From positions 176,289,522 through 176,353,521 of the forward strand of contig OZ018327.1 of NCBI GenBank assembly GCA_963969495.1: 64,000 nt of DNA. Direction: 5' to 3'. The position numbers and the translations under genes were made by a program. This stretch comes from Ceratothoa steindachneri. Taxonomy: Eukaryota > Arthropoda > Malacostraca > Isopoda > Cymothoidae. Below are positions 11,800 through 23,444 of the stretch, piece by piece; the first letter of the stretch is position 1, and the number at the start of each line of letters is the position of its first letter. Below the pieces are notes generated by a model. The model ran no database searches and was not told the origin of the DNA. It saw nothing but the letters and a program-made list of their open reading frames with translations.

Positions 11800-12690
11800 G
11801 TTAAATAAACTTAAATTTAATAACAACATTGTTATAACCAAATCCGATAAAACGAATCAGTTAGTCATTTTAGTAAAACATAGTTATAATGATAAACTAA
11901 ATGGACTTCTTAATGATGTGAACACATATGAAAAGCTACAAAGTGATCCGCTCAATAACAAAACAAGCAATTTCAACAACAAATTGAAGAGAATATTGAA
12001 AAGCGCAGATTTAATTATACAATTCAGGAGTATGAACCCTTCACTTCCCTATATGTATGGGCTCCCAAAGACCCACAAAGAGGGATGTCCCTTACGCCCA
12101 ATCATTTCCAATATTAATTCTCCCACTTATAAGCTCTCCAAATGGCTCGCCAAGCATTTATCTCCAGCAGTAGGAAGAATCTCATCTGCACACATTAAGA
12201 ACACTCAAGATTTCGTTGACCGCCTCAACCACTTGCAATTACCGAATGGAAAACTTTTGAGCTTTGATGTAAACTCTTTGTTTACCAAAGTTCCGGTTGA
12301 CTAAACCATAGGCCTTCTGCGGGAAATCATGCCTAGACTTAATTTGGATCTTCCCATTTCTACGAGTAAATTTATCGATTTAGTTGAATTATGTCTCTCT
12401 GACAATGTGTTTCGAGTAAATAATGAGTTTTATAGACAAATATTTGGCCTTAGCATGGGAAATAGTTTATCTCCGATATTGGCATGTCTCTTCATGGAAT
12501 ATTTTGAGACTGAACTCCTTCCCACAACTTCTCCCCATAACTTTATATGGTTAAGGTACATTGACGATGTATTTTCTGTATCGCCTAATGGCCATGATTT
12601 TGATACCTTTTTTAATAATTTTAATAATTTGCATGTCTCCATCAAATTTAAATATGAATGGGAATATGATAATAGATTACCCTTTTAGAT
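11800..12690 (+). pseudogene. PLE reverse transcriptase (YIDD intact, interrupted)
   Basis: The reading starts near 11,815 with NNIVITKSDKTNQLVILVKH and continues through YMYGLPKTHKEGCPLRPI, KWLAKHLSPAVG, LLSFDVNSLFTKVPVD (first catalytic aspartate), SMGNSLSPILACLFMEYFE and WLRYIDDVFSVSPN (YIDD). These are the successive RT motifs of PLEs. A TAA at 12,302-12,304 interrupts the frame, which resumes at once; a T-run at 12,682-12,688 is the site of a frame change. The catalytic aspartates are preserved. The N-terminal extension is not clear because the element starts at the (AT)n tract. Confidence 0.85.
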
Positions 12691-13430
12691 GTCCTCATTA
12701 ATAAAGATCACCATGAATTAAAACTTGAGTGTATAGGAAACCAACCCACTCGAATGTCTATATACATTATTTTTCGTTTCACGATAATACTGTTAAAAAA
12801 TCGGTAATTTCTAACCTTTTCCTTAGAGCATACAAAATATCTCATCCTTCCTATTTAGATGAAGAAATTGTCATTATCAGGACCATTTTTTCTAGTTTGT
12901 ATTACCCCGATTGGTTCATATCGTCTGCCCATTTTGCAGCTAGGAAAACATTCTATGGTAATAAGCCTTCCCGCACTAACGACTTCAACAAATGTATAAC
13001 ATTGCCATTTAATAATAAATTAAATAGTTTAAAGGACATATTTTGAAAAGCGGGTATTAATCTAGCCTTTAAATATAATAATTCCTTAAACCAATAGATG
13101 ATGGCCAGGAAACCCAAAGAACATCATAACATAGGAGTATATGCAGTACCATGCAACGATTGCCATAAAGTTTATATAGGGAAAACGGGGAGAAATCTAG
13201 ACAAGAGATTGTACGAACACAAAAGAGATATTTGAGTGGGCAGCGAAAGTAGTGGAATTTTTTGCCATGTTAGAGACAAGAATCATACGATCGATTTCAA
13301 TGGAAGTAAAATGTTTTTTAATCGGCCAACTATGTTAAGAGAAGAATCGTAGAATCGAGCTTGATATCGTCAGTTCCTAATTTAAATCTATCTGAGGGTC
13401 AATTTTCTTTTAATCCTGTAATAAGATTGA
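12690..13430 (+). pseudogene. PLE linker and GIY-YIG endonuclease remnant
   Basis: From 12,729 the frame reads YRKPTHSNVYIHYFSFHD, then SVISNLFLRAYKISHPSYLDEE, and KTFYGNKPSRTND, the connector typical of PLEs between RT thumb and nuclease. After stops at 13,044-13,046 and near 13,096 the GIY-YIG module follows with GVYAVPCNDCHKVYIGKTGR and RLYEHKRDI (first strand, YIG strand, arginine helix). A TGA near 13,234 and later frame changes break the remainder. Confidence 0.8.
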
Positions 13431-13568
13431 AATAAATAAAATAGTAAAATGTCAGCCCTTCAATATGGTTAGGCCTAACCCTTCCCCCCCCCCAGATTAG
13501 CCACAAGTAGGGGATTGGGGGGAAAAAGAGGGGATCTTGTGTTATGCCTTTCTCATTTTTCTGCGCAG

Positions 13569-13606
13569 TGTCAGTTGAAAAAGGGTGTGAGATACACCGA
13601 AACTGT
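13569..13606 (+). ncRNA. Degenerate hammerhead-ribozyme-like motif of PLE 2
   Basis: TTGAAAA (13,575-13,581) stands where a hammerhead has CUGANGA. A five-pair stem follows, GGTGT (13,584-13,588) with ACACC (13,594-13,598), closed by GAAAC (13,599-13,603). Stem I is not well formed, so self-cleavage is doubtful. PLEs are known to carry hammerhead motifs in their terminal regions. Confidence 0.45.
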
Positions 13607-13644
13607 TCTGAATTAAATTGTCTTCGGAGAATGTGGTTTAATTC

Positions 13645-13647
<3 letters not shown>

Positions 13648-13740
<93 letters not shown>

Positions 13741-13750
13741 TATATATATA
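13648..13750. repeat. (AT)n microsatellite at the 3' end of PLE 2
   Basis: Alternating AT with two TT interruptions near 13,725-13,740. It starts 45 bp after the hammerhead-like motif. Confidence 0.95.
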
Positions 13751-14167
13751 TTAACAAATATCTTTACATTCCTTATCTTTTATATTCAAATTTCAAATTC
13801 ATAGATGTAAATTTATCTATACATTCTCATTTCCTTATTCCAATTTCAGACATATTATTTTATATGTGAGGAGAATTCTGGGCTAAAATAAGACCACCGC
13901 GCGTACATTTTGTGGAGGTTTTCGCTGGGCCTATCGAATCTTGCAATTTGTTACCAGTAGCCTTCCTATTACATAATCCGATCACTACATATCTAATAGG
14001 GAATTGGAGGTAAATGTTTTCCGGGTTAGTAGGAGCTTGGTCGTTATTCACAATGTCGAGTATATTGATGATTCCTTGTTATTGCGTACGACGGGTGGGG
14101 AGGAACTTGGGCCATTGGGCTTGCTTTATACCTGTGTCAAATTGTTTCTGACTCCGTAATAATTCTT
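13751..14167. other. Unassigned stretch
   Basis: No supported gene. The part 13,860-14,160 is less AT-rich and precedes copy B of the dispersed repeat, so it may belong to the same old element, but no motif confirms this. Confidence 0.4.
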
Positions 14168-14400
14168 CACGAGGGTTATGATTTATACTGTGCTTACCAA
14201 AGGTTTTCCGCTAATCGGGGTAAAGAAGGACTTAGAAAAGGGCGTAGCAAAAAAAATATAATTTTATTCTTACGCTGTCCTATTAAAGGGGCAAACGGCA
14301 CGTCACCAGTACTTTGCAGTCAATAAGTAGGATTTTTATTCTACGCGAACTATTAGGTTCAAATGCGACAGTTCTTAGGTGAATTAAACAGGTTCCGTAT
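14168..14400. repeat. Copy B of a dispersed repeat shared with 10,645-10,862
   Basis: Aligned by eye over about 220 bp with the earlier copy, in the same orientation. Shared stretches include GCTTACC(A/G)AAGG, CCTATTAA(A/C)GGGGCAA and CGGCACGT. Confidence 0.7.
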
Positions 14401-14898
14401 CGCTACTACGGTAGTAAGTGGTGTTAACGAATAATGATTCTCTTTCTCTTTATAATTTTTGTGGTATTAGTATTTTGAATTACATGTATTCTGTGATATA
14501 TTTAGGGTTTGTTGTTTTTTTTCTGCGTTTTCTTTTCCCTTTTTTTTGCGTTGCTTCCTCTTGAGTTAAAATCGGTGAGTTTTCTGAGTCGTAGCGAGTA
14601 AGTTTTTGTGGTAATCGGGTATTTTTTCTAGTTTGTTAATAATTACATTAGTCGGTAAATGTTTTCTCTTTCCGGTGAATTTTACAAATTCCATCATGGG
14701 CAGAACGGAACTTTGTATCCATTAGCCATAAAGCTAGTGGAACTTGGGAATCTTGATTGGCTTCTGGCTTTTCTGTTCTGGTTAATTATTTCGATGATTT
14801 TTAGTTGCGTGCGACTCTATATCTCACTATGTCGGTCAGTCGGTCTCCCGGGCTGTCGGTCCCCGTTTTGTATTTTTTTGGTTTTTGTAATAACATTG
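14401..14898. other. T-rich non-coding stretch
   Basis: Nothing recognised. The last 80 bases lead into the tandem repeat. Confidence 0.45.
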
Positions 14899-15261
14899 TA
14901 ACTATTCGGCCAATTCTAACGAAATTTGAAACCCTTAGGTTGTTTTACATTCTCTTTCGAATGATATAATTTTCAAGGTCCTTCCTAGTTAGCCCAGGAA
15001 TTATTTCGTTTTGTCAATAAAAATATAACTATTCGGCCGATTCTAACGAAATTTAAAACCGTTATGTTGTTTTACATTTTCTCTCGAATGGTATAATTGA
15101 CAAGATCCTCCCCGAGTTAGCCTGGCAATTATTTTGTTTAGGAAATAAAATCATAACTATTTCGACGATTCTAACGAAACTTGAAACTCTTATGTTGTTT
15201 TACACTCTCTTTCGAATGATAGAATCGGCAAGGTCCTCCTAAGGTTAGTCCTGGAATTATT
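14899..15261. repeat. Tandem repeat, about 2.9 copies of a 127-128 bp unit
   Basis: Units start at 14,899, 15,026 and 15,154 with TAACTATT(T)CGG. Each continues with TTCTAACGAAA, TTGTTTTACA and CTCGAATG or TTCGAATGATA, and ends with a GTTAG...GGAATTATT-like segment. The last copy is cut near 15,261. No coding frame is conserved across units. Confidence 0.93.
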
Positions 15262-15454
15262 GAAAGATTTGAAGGTACTAAGGTCGTAAATCAGAATACG
15301 TGAGAGCACACGACTTTGGTCAGTAGACCTTGTTTCATCCCTTTCGTGATTAACCATATCCTGCATATTATTCCTAGTCCGTTCTTTAATGATTATGTTA
15401 ATGGATCTTATATCTGTCTCCCTGTAAAGCTCTTCTTGGCGTCTTTTTTTCCGC

Positions 15455-15930
15455 ATGCGTGTTTTACGCATAATATATTGTTGCATTGCATCGATTCCTT
15501 CTCCCCCTTCTTTATTTTTTTAAAATTTAGGCGTTCTTTCTATTGGAATAAAATGTTCCGCTCTTACAATTAATTGCACAACACAAACGTTTTTACTCCA
15601 ATGGAGTACTCAAAAGCAACTCAATTTTGTACGCATCCGATCTTTTTAAGGAAGAACAGCATCATTCATTCTATTTATATGAATCTCTTTGTTTCAAACA
15701 TTATAATAGGCATTTGTTGTGTGACAATTATATTTATCAAATCTTCATCGATAAAGTGTTAAAAAATAATCTATTTCTAATGAATTTTGCATAATAAATG
15801 AAGAGAAAGTCAAATCGGATAGTGAAAATTTAAACACAGACACTGAAGGCATAGACCGAAGGCCAAAGACTGGCCGCCTCGTCCGTTTGCGTAGTAATCA
15901 GTATGCTGAGTATAAGGCTATTACGTCATA
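15455..15930 (+). repeat. Interspersed repeat, copy 1 (partner at 17,490-17,830)
   Basis: Shares with the second copy TTTTACGCATAATA, TATTGTTGCATTGCATCGAT, TTTAGGC...TTCTTTCTATT, AATAATCTATTTCT and TGAATTTTG, in the same order and orientation. The end reads in one frame as TDTEGIDRRPKTGRLVRLR, which could be an acidic/basic N-terminal part of a transposase, but this is uncertain. A piggyBac-like terminus lies downstream of the second copy. Confidence 0.75.
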
Positions 15931-16025
15931 TTGATAATATTGGGAAATTTTAATAGCTCTTTGCATTATTTCAAACATATTTTGTAATAAAATTTATAAA
16001 GCATATTATCTTAAAGTGAAATTTA

Positions 16026-16662
16026 ATGCTTTTAAATATATTAAAAATAAAGGCACACTTTCGAACGCGTGGAAGCACACCAAAATATTACGAATCAGCA
16101 GAGAGAAGAATTTGTTGTTTATTGAATCAGTTGAAGGTAGAAAGTATAAAGGAGAGAGTGATGAAATGGGGAGAAGAGATATGGAGGCTAGGTATGAAGA
16201 GGAAATCAACACTGAGTACATATTTTATGAATAAGAAGGTAATCAAGGAGGAAAATATATATGGCAGCTTATTTAAGTCCAAGCTAATGTTTATATGCAG
16301 AACCAACTTCCTGCAGCTGAATTGGAGGAAGAGGTTTACAGGAGAGGAGGAAAAATGTGACCTCTTCAACCGAGGAGAGCAAGAGACACTACGACACTCC
16401 CTACTAAATTGTGAGGGACTAATAGACATACGTAGAAAGTATACTACTATAGGAGACACCACATTGGGAAAAGTGCTCTTGTTCAACCCAACAAGTGAAG
16501 AAGTAGAAAAATACACATTATATATCGAAGAACTATGGAAAGCTAGGAAAAGAAAGATCAAAATAGCCCAAAAACTGCCCTAAGCCTAAACCTGAATAGG
16601 AATTAAAGTTATTGCGTTGCCGTTACAAAGGCCTTATAGCACCTTATATCTGTATCTGTATC
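16026..16662 (+). pseudogene. 3' end of a non-LTR retrotransposon (C-terminal zinc-knuckle region and tail)
   Basis: An open frame to 16,583 encodes a basic protein end with KCDLFNRGEQETLRHSLLNC. This corresponds to the cysteine-histidine motif near the C-terminus of many LINE ORF2 proteins (C-x2-C...H-x4-C), here with one cysteine replaced by phenylalanine. The frame ends with a basic tail. About 70 bp later the sequence TATATCTGTATCTGTATCTG suggests a short-repeat LINE tail rather than poly(A). RT and endonuclease parts are missing, as expected for a 5'-truncated copy. Confidence 0.65.
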
Positions 16663-16789
16663 TGTGGCCTCCTTCACATTTATTTCCTTTCTCTATTCTA
16701 TCAGTAACTTACATAATTTTATTTTTAAGGGCATATTTTTTATATTTCCATTAGCTAATTGAAGATTTAAAATGCTTTCAATAGTGAGG

Positions 16790-16792
<3 letters not shown>

Positions 16793-16866
<74 letters not shown>
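16793..16866. repeat. (AT)n microsatellite
   Basis: Pure alternating AT. No PLE end recognised beside it. Confidence 0.95.
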
Positions 16867-16871
<5 letters not shown>

Positions 16872-17489
16872 CTGTATTTATTTACAATTGAAACAGTTAT
16901 GTACATTGAATTAGAAATCCTTTTCTCTATGGTACCTTTTAAAACAAGGGTGAACTCATAATGGTACTTCACATTCACCACAGATATAATTTGTTCTTTC
17001 ATATTTTTTTCTCAGTTTTTGTTGTTTTGGCGCATACATGACAAGTTCTTTTTGGAGGAAGAGGCTTCATAAAATGAATACCAACATCAACAAGGCACGA
17101 TGGTCGATTACCCCTATGTCTAATATCAGAAATTCAATTTTTTTTTTCTATATTTATGTACCATTTGAGCAATCACAATGTTTGAAAAATCCAAAATTGT
17201 TTTTTTTTCTTTCGTTCGTTTTCTCCTTGTATATATAATAAGCGTTTAGAATAGATAAGTCAATAAGGTGGAAGAAAAACTTCTTATACCATCTAATAGT
17301 TTTACGCACACACACTATACCACTTATCAGCATATCACTCTTATCAACCATTCTCATTTTTTTTTTTTTGCTGTACTCAATCACACATACAGGTTTCAAA
17401 ATAAGGTTATCATCTCTATCCCTTTTCCTGCTGTCACACATTTGATCATCATGCACACTTGTAAGCAATTGTACATTTCGTTTATCATA
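16867..17489. other. AT-rich stretch without recognised features
   Basis: Open frames present are short and not supported by motifs. Confidence 0.5.
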
Positions 17490-17830
17490 CCATTTTACGC
17501 ATAATACATATATTGTTGCATTGCATCGATTCAACCTCTCCCTTCTTCAAATTTTTAAATTTAGGCATGTTCTTTCTATTTGAACGAACAGTTCCACAAT
17601 TTCTTTACTTCAAAAATTTATATTATGCATTTTATTGTGTGGCAATTATATTGATCACATCATCGTCGATAAACTGTTTAAAATAATCTATTTCTTTTGA
17701 ATTTTGTGTAATGAATCATGAAGTAAAATTTTATTGTGAAGATTCAAACACAGGCAGTAAAGGCAGGGAATTCGAGCCAGATGCCCATGACCAAGTTGTG
17801 GCACGACGTGTTCATTTACGTGGCCGAGGG
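17490..17830 (+). repeat. Interspersed repeat, copy 2 (partner at 15,455-15,930)
   Basis: Same order of shared blocks as copy 1 with substitutions and small indels throughout. Confidence 0.75.
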
Positions 17831-18180
17831 TCGGATACTTCCTTTTATATTTTCACTGTCAAGTTCAGATTATGATTCACTGGGCCAGCCATCATCGCTA
17901 GATATACTGCTTGGGATATCTGAATCTAAATTTTTGAGCAAGTCACTCGACTCATCGCCTATTTGGCCCTTTAAATTTGGTGTCCAAAATTGCAGAAATT
18001 TTCTACTCGACATTCTGAGAGGTACTGATACGGAATGGAAATATTTCAAACATGGCAACTGATAGAAGAGTGGCAGAGGAAACTACTTACAAAAAATTCA
18101 AACCTACAGGCAATGGGAGAATAAATACTAGATCAAATCCATATATGGCTGATTCGCAGTTAACCGTTATTTTAGATTCT

Positions 18181-18215
18181 ATCCATATATGGCCGATTAG
18201 CAGCGAAAGGGTTAA
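18181..18215 (+). mobile_element. piggyBac-like terminal sequence with TTAA
   Basis: Read on the minus strand the end is TTAACCCTTTCGCTGCTAAT followed by CGGCCATATATGGAT. TTAA followed by CCCTTT is the hallmark of piggyBac-type termini inserted at TTAA. A related ATCCATATATGGCTGATTCGC lies 44 bp upstream (18,137-18,157), consistent with subterminal repeats. The opposite terminus was not found and no DDD transposase is recognised. Confidence 0.4.
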
Positions 18216-20274
18216 GGAGATAGCACATTTTTTCATTAGTCACTATTCAAATTCTTTCGTTCAAAATTCGCATTTTTTGGTGTTGTATAATATTTTATTG
18301 CAAATTTTATGCACTTTTATGGTATAATTATTTTTTTAGCAACATGAATAAGAACATAGTGAAAATTAAGATGATGCAAAATTGTATACATTCGTAGAAA
18401 ACTTTTCTTAGATATTTAAAGTTAATTTGTGAAAAACAAAACAAACCTACGCCATTAATTTTTATATCATTTTATTGTAAATGTGATGCACTTTTTATAG
18501 TATATATTTAGTTTTAGCAACATGACAAGAACATAGTGAAAATTATGATAATGCAAAATTTTATACATTAGTGGAAATTCTCCGTAGATTTTTAAAGTTG
18601 ATTTGTGAACAAAACGCAAAAATATAACATGAGGTTTTAAATATTTGCTAAAAGAAAACAGCGCCTGAGAACTGCTTTATATTTTTAGCATCATTCGAAT
18701 ATAGATTGAACTAATTTCCAGGGCATTCAGAACACCACTACCTTAACACCCCCTCTTCCAACTGAGAACAAAACCTATAGTTGACCTTGTCCGAAGAATA
18801 TATGTTTTAGTCCACCATTAACACAAATTTACATGGAACTAAAGAAAACTGATTTCAAATGATAACTAAATCATATGTGCATCTTTTTCTCTCGTGAATT
18901 AAGTTCGAATGCTTAATTTTTAGTAATTCTATAGCCATTTATATGATATCAGGTTTAAAGAGGGGGGTTCTGAAAAATCCCTGTATCTCAAAAACAGCGC
19001 CGTAGGTTATTATGATTGGGGCAGGAATAAAAGGGCTTTTAATGAGCTTTAATTTCATATATGATAATCTAACGTAGTAAAACATTGAAAAATGAATGTG
19101 GTATCACCTTAAGTTCCTCTTCTTCCCTGTTTATTTTTTTATTCAAGATCGTACCTGTATATTTGGGCTGGAGAGAAAGTTTATTTATGTTTTTTTTATT
19201 TTTTACCAAGTGATGAGCTTCCTCTGCCTTTTATGGTGAATTTTCTGCCCGATATAGGGTTGGTACCAAGGATGAGTTATGTGGTTAAATGATGAAGGAT
19301 AGACCTGGTGGGATCCTCCGAGGGATGACTCATGAAGGACTTTTTGTTGGATGGTGGGGGAATCAACTCCCACCACCCGGGGTGCCGATACCTCTGGTTT
19401 TGGTTATTCTTCGCTGCATCCCGCATACATAGGGTTTATCTCCCTATATGGTCCTGGCCGGTCACCCAGGAGTTCTTTTGGAACACCCCAAGTGTTGCAG
19501 TGAAATCCCATTAACCAGGAAACCTATGACTCCGAGTTTCAGAGTGGGTTATTCCTCAAACCTGCTTTCCTCAGAGCCTCAAATTATACCTTTTCAAAGA
19601 GAATGGCATAATTTGAATTAGGCTATGATTGACAGCCTCCCTAACAGTACGTGATGCTCTCGTGGCATGGAAAGGTTAATGAATTTAGCCAGACATTTTA
19701 AAATATGTAGGCCGGACGAAAAGTATTATTCTCTTTTAGGCCCTGTAAGGGATGGACTGAGAATGGGTGAGATGAAAAGGGATGATAACGGGTGAGAAAG
19801 GGTGTTGGAGAAAAGAAATAAAGATAGTGATCTCTGAAGACTAGGCTGGTTTCCTCGAAAGACCTTTACGCAGAGTGAAGCGCCTTCATTAGTGACAATT
19901 CTTCCTCAGCGTGGTTTTCCTTCCGAGATTCATAGTACAGAAAAGGTTCTTCCTTCGGTGGAAAGCGAGTGCGTGCTTTCGGTGTCGCGAACTTTGGAGA
20001 GTACGCGCGAAATAGCTGGGAGCTACCAGTCTGGAGGAATTCTGGGAAAGCCACGTGTATTTATAGCCGGGCTGGGTCTGGAAAAGTAGCATAAAGCGAG
20101 CCAAAATAGTGAATACATTAGGTGAAGGTGGCAAGGGTTTAATGAAGGGCGTATAACATCAAGTAAAGTAAATTTGATTAAGGCATAACATGCGTTTATA
20201 CATAAAGACTAATAGCAAGTTTTAAGTTAGGATAAATTACAACACGATTACAATAAAAGCTACGTTATGGTTCT
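18216..20274. other. Long stretch without supported genes
   Basis: 18.2-19.2 kb is AT-rich and featureless. 19.3-20.1 kb is less AT-rich, with several open frames on both strands but no recognised motif. It directly precedes a LINE ORF1 remnant and may hold its untranslated leader. Confidence 0.45.
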
Positions 20275-20942
20275 CCTATCTAAGACTGTTGTAGCATCGT
20301 GGAATATCGATGTGTCTGTTAATGCAAGACTCGTTGGAGAACCACGCCCCAACAATGTCTCCGCTGTTATAAAGTGGGGCACACAACCAACACTTGTCTA
20401 GCACTTGTCTTGCACAAGCACAACACTCCTGTGCATCAACTGTGGTGGCAATTACACCACAGTAAATAAGGAAAAGCCCATATCTCCCAGAAAAGCGGGC
20501 TATGGCCATCTCGGAGTTCGCAGGCCACAATACACGCCCCCCTCATACAGACTTCTCCTGCCCCCCTCCACCCCCTAATGAGTACCTTCGCTGCCGCTTG
20601 CGGAGCCACGAAGAGCACTCACCCCCCTCCCTACACTCACGCCTAATGTGCATCAATACACACACCTATAATTTAATCACACATTACCAGCACACACTCA
20701 ACGTGAACACACACGCATACACACACAGACACACTCCGCCCGTAAACACACACATGCTGACTAGACACACACTACACACACATCAACATTCCCGCCTGTT
20801 GTATCGGGAAGACTTACCCCACACACACCCTATGTCAACATACCCTCTTTCCCCAACACACAAGCACACAACTGACAGACTCCAAGGTGAATATAACCAC
20901 CGTGCTTCCACGGATGGCATAGGACTGGTCTGAAGGAGCCCC

Positions 20943-21551
20943 TTGCCTCTGCGCCACTCCCTTGAATCAGCTCTTCGACGCAAATGGAATCGGGCGCATC
21001 GTCTTCCCGGAGTAGATATTTTCCACCATTCAGGACCACAAAAATATAAAGCCAGCCCTTTTATCCACTCTAATAAATATACCGATCCAACTCATCTACA
21101 CTGCACCTGGCTGCCCCCTGTCCACCTACAGCACCCTCCCTCTCATAGCCTCTATGAACTCCTCCATACTATCACCACCCGCATTCCAACCCCCTACCTG
21201 AGTGTTCCTACTCCTACTCCTGCTTCAACCTCTCCCCTTACTTCTACCTCAACACCCACTCCGGCTTCCACCGTCTCCCACTCTGCCCCCACTATGTTTC
21301 CTTCTGCTCCTATGCCCCCTCAACCCCTGCTTCCATTAAGAAACCAACACCTGCATCGCAGGCCTCTGCACCCACATCTACTCACACGACAAACCCATCC
21401 CCAACTCTCAGCACTTGCAAGCAAACACATCCCCACACCTTTCCAGACTCCCAAAACTGCCCCCCCCCCCCCCCTACTACCGTTATCACAGTCCCAAAAC
21501 GAACACCTCGAGTCTCGCGCACCCACGCCACACCGAAACCTCAAGGCGTAA
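20943..21551 (+). pseudogene. Proline/threonine-rich linker frame of LINE A
   Basis: An open frame of about 200 codons, very rich in Pro, Thr, Ser and His, with TPTPAST repeats and no recognised domain. Such low-complexity linkers occur between the zinc knuckles and the endonuclease in some LINEs. Openness may simply reflect the C-rich, stop-poor composition. A run of C at 21,460-21,474 is a likely slippage site. Confidence 0.35.
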
Positions 21552-21559
21552 AAGTCATT

Positions 21560-22481
21560 ATGATGCCCCCTATTGTCTTGTCTGAATGTCAGGACATAGG
21601 GAGTCGTAAGACAGCGCGTGCGGTGTTTCTCGCCCAGTATAGGTCGTTTGAGCGTAGCGCAACTTAACGTACAAAGTTGGCACAGTGTTCACCACGCCGT
21701 CTCCAACTGGGTACTAAACACACAACATCCTGAACTCTACCAGTTTACACCACCCAAATACTAGGTTTTGCATTGCAGGCTACCGCACATATCTAACCCC
21801 ACAGGCGCTACAGTTAAGCTTGGTGATCCTAATTAAACGCCATATACACCATCACTCATAGACACATGAGACGACTCCTTCATAGCCTGAAAAATTACAC
21901 AGACACTGGACCAATCCTAGTTTGCACACACTACAGACCATCTGTCTATAATTACACATAGATGTCCCACTCTCGGCACTGTTAAACCATAACTCCCACT
22001 CTTCTTCCTTGGGGACCTAAACGCGCATAATCCTACAATCTTTTCTAGCACAACAAATGAGACGGGAAGCTACCTATTCCGTGCCTTGCAGCGACTTCGC
22101 TCCGAACACATTGTCCCGGCCTTCCGGGACCTCGTCCTGGACGTAGTCCTCTGCAATGACCACGCCGCGAGATTTCACACCCACATAGTCCCTGGTTCCC
22201 ATGTAAAATCCGACCACATTCCTATCTGCCTCCTACTATCTACTTCTCCAATACCAATTACCACACCACCTCTATACGACTACAATTACACGAACTGGGT
22301 AGAGTTCGGGAACCACACACACACACCACGCAACCTTAAAATCCAGGGGATCAGATCCTCACAACTAGACAACCACTGCAAGGTTCTCATAGACACTGTT
22401 ACGGGCAGGGTTAAGTCCCAAAACACTAAAGAAAATAATAAGAACCTCGTTATGAACACGAGGTTACAGAACGCCAATTAG
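21560..22481 (+). pseudogene. LINE A endonuclease remnant
   Basis: Fragments in different frames read as FLAQYRSFERS (start region of the endonuclease fold), a CTHYRPSVYNY-like block near 21,920, and then in the frame from 22,086 LRSEHIVPAF...DVVLCNDHAARFHTHIVPG and VKSDHIPICLL. The S-D-H block is the final catalytic histidine motif of LINE apurinic endonucleases. Stops and frame changes lie between them. Confidence 0.65.
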
Positions 22482-22519
22482 AAGCTAAGCTAGACTCTAT
22501 GCCAGTCTTAAGAAACCCC

Positions 22520-23436
22520 AAATGTGTACAAACAGTCAAGTAACAATGATAAGGGAGATGGCTGTTTGTGGGGCTGTTAGGACACGTTATGACAAGTCAG
22601 GACCTGCAGCCGCACGCTCCTGCCTCGTCTATTTAAGAAGCAGTAGCTGATCGTAGATCGTCAGTCACAAATTTTTCAACAATGGAGAAAGTTGAGCACC
22701 GCGCAGTGATCAAATTTTTGACCAAGGAAGGCAAGAATGTAAAAGAGATCCATGAACGCATGGTTGCAGTGTACACCGACACCACCGCTTCCTATGCAAC
22801 CATTGCTCGCTGGAATAGAGAGTTCCACCATGGTCGTGAGTCCCTTAAAGATGACCCGCGCCCAGGACGCCCGTCAGACGTGACTAACGAGGACAATGTG
22901 GCCCGTGTGGAGAGGATGATCATCAAAAATCGACGGGTGAAGGTCGAAGAAATCGAGCGAGAACTTAGAATATAACATGGAAGTGTAATCAACATCATCC
23001 ACGATAATTTGGCCATGACCAAGGTTTCTGCTCATTGGGTCCCTAGAAACCTCACGCCCCATGATCGACTTCAACGTCGTTAAAGTCCACAAGCCAAGAG
23101 TTGCACAAGCTGCCCTGCGCGAGTACGGATTCGAGGAGCTCAACCATACCCCCTACAGTCCAGATCAAGCCCCTAGTGATTACTTTTGATCCGCTAGCTC
23201 AAGGTTGCAACACGTGGACGCCGGTCTGGGGACGATGAAGATGTCCAACTCGCCGTCCAGGAGTGGATTGAACAGCAGTCGGGATATTTCTGGTTGTCGG
23301 GAACTCGAAGCCTCAGGGACAAGTGGCGCAAGTGCATTGAAGTCGAAGGTGGTTATATTGATAAATAATAAAACACTTTTCCTCATATCTCGTTTCCTTA
23401 TATCCGAATTGCAAAACTTATTGACCGCCCCTCGTA
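22520..23436 (+). mobile_element. Mariner-like element with internal deletion
   Basis: The right end reads, on the minus strand, TACGAGGGGCGGTCAATAAG, a terminal-repeat-like sequence; a degenerate partner may lie near 22,527 (TACAAACAGTCAAGTAAC). The 5' half encodes the mariner HTH domain and the 3' part the transposase C-terminus. The central catalytic region is missing, so this is a non-autonomous deletion derivative. Confidence 0.75.
22682..22975 (+). pseudogene. Mariner transposase N-terminal HTH domain (truncated)
   Basis: An open frame starting with MEKVEHRAVIKFLTKEG carries the paired helix-turn-helix typical of mariner and SETMAR transposases, including WNREFHHGRESLKDDPRPGR and the linker RMIIKNRRVKVEEIE. 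It ends at a TAA at 22,973-22,975. Beyond it, shifted frames give RNLTPHDRLQ and then jump directly to ALREYGFEEL, YSPDQAPSDYF and VQEWIEQQSGYFWLSG. The first two catalytic aspartates of D,D34D are therefore deleted. The C-terminal block is recognisable to about 23,360. Confidence 0.85.
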
Positions 23437-23444
23437 CTTATAAT

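Larger units (their letters stand above)
20275..22490 (+). mobile_element. Non-LTR retrotransposon A (ORF1 end and endonuclease; RT missing)
   Basis: Contains an ORF1 tail with a zinc-knuckle-like LCINCGGNYTT block (about 20,430), a long Pro/Thr/His-rich spacer (about 20,560-21,550) including CA-rich sequence, and an apurinic-type endonuclease remnant (about 21,600-22,300). The order ORF1 zinc knuckles, then endonuclease, is that of Jockey-type LINEs. The element stops before RT and is followed by a mariner element. Many stops are present. Confidence 0.6.

Noticed and set aside
16127..16561. Minus-strand serine-rich frame
   Set aside because: It is the complement of the LINE C-terminal frame at 16,026-16,583, which carries the recognisable zinc-knuckle motif.
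20640..20880. (CA)n microsatellite
   Set aside because: CA-rich but highly irregular. It lies in the low-complexity linker of LINE A and is not a true tandem array.
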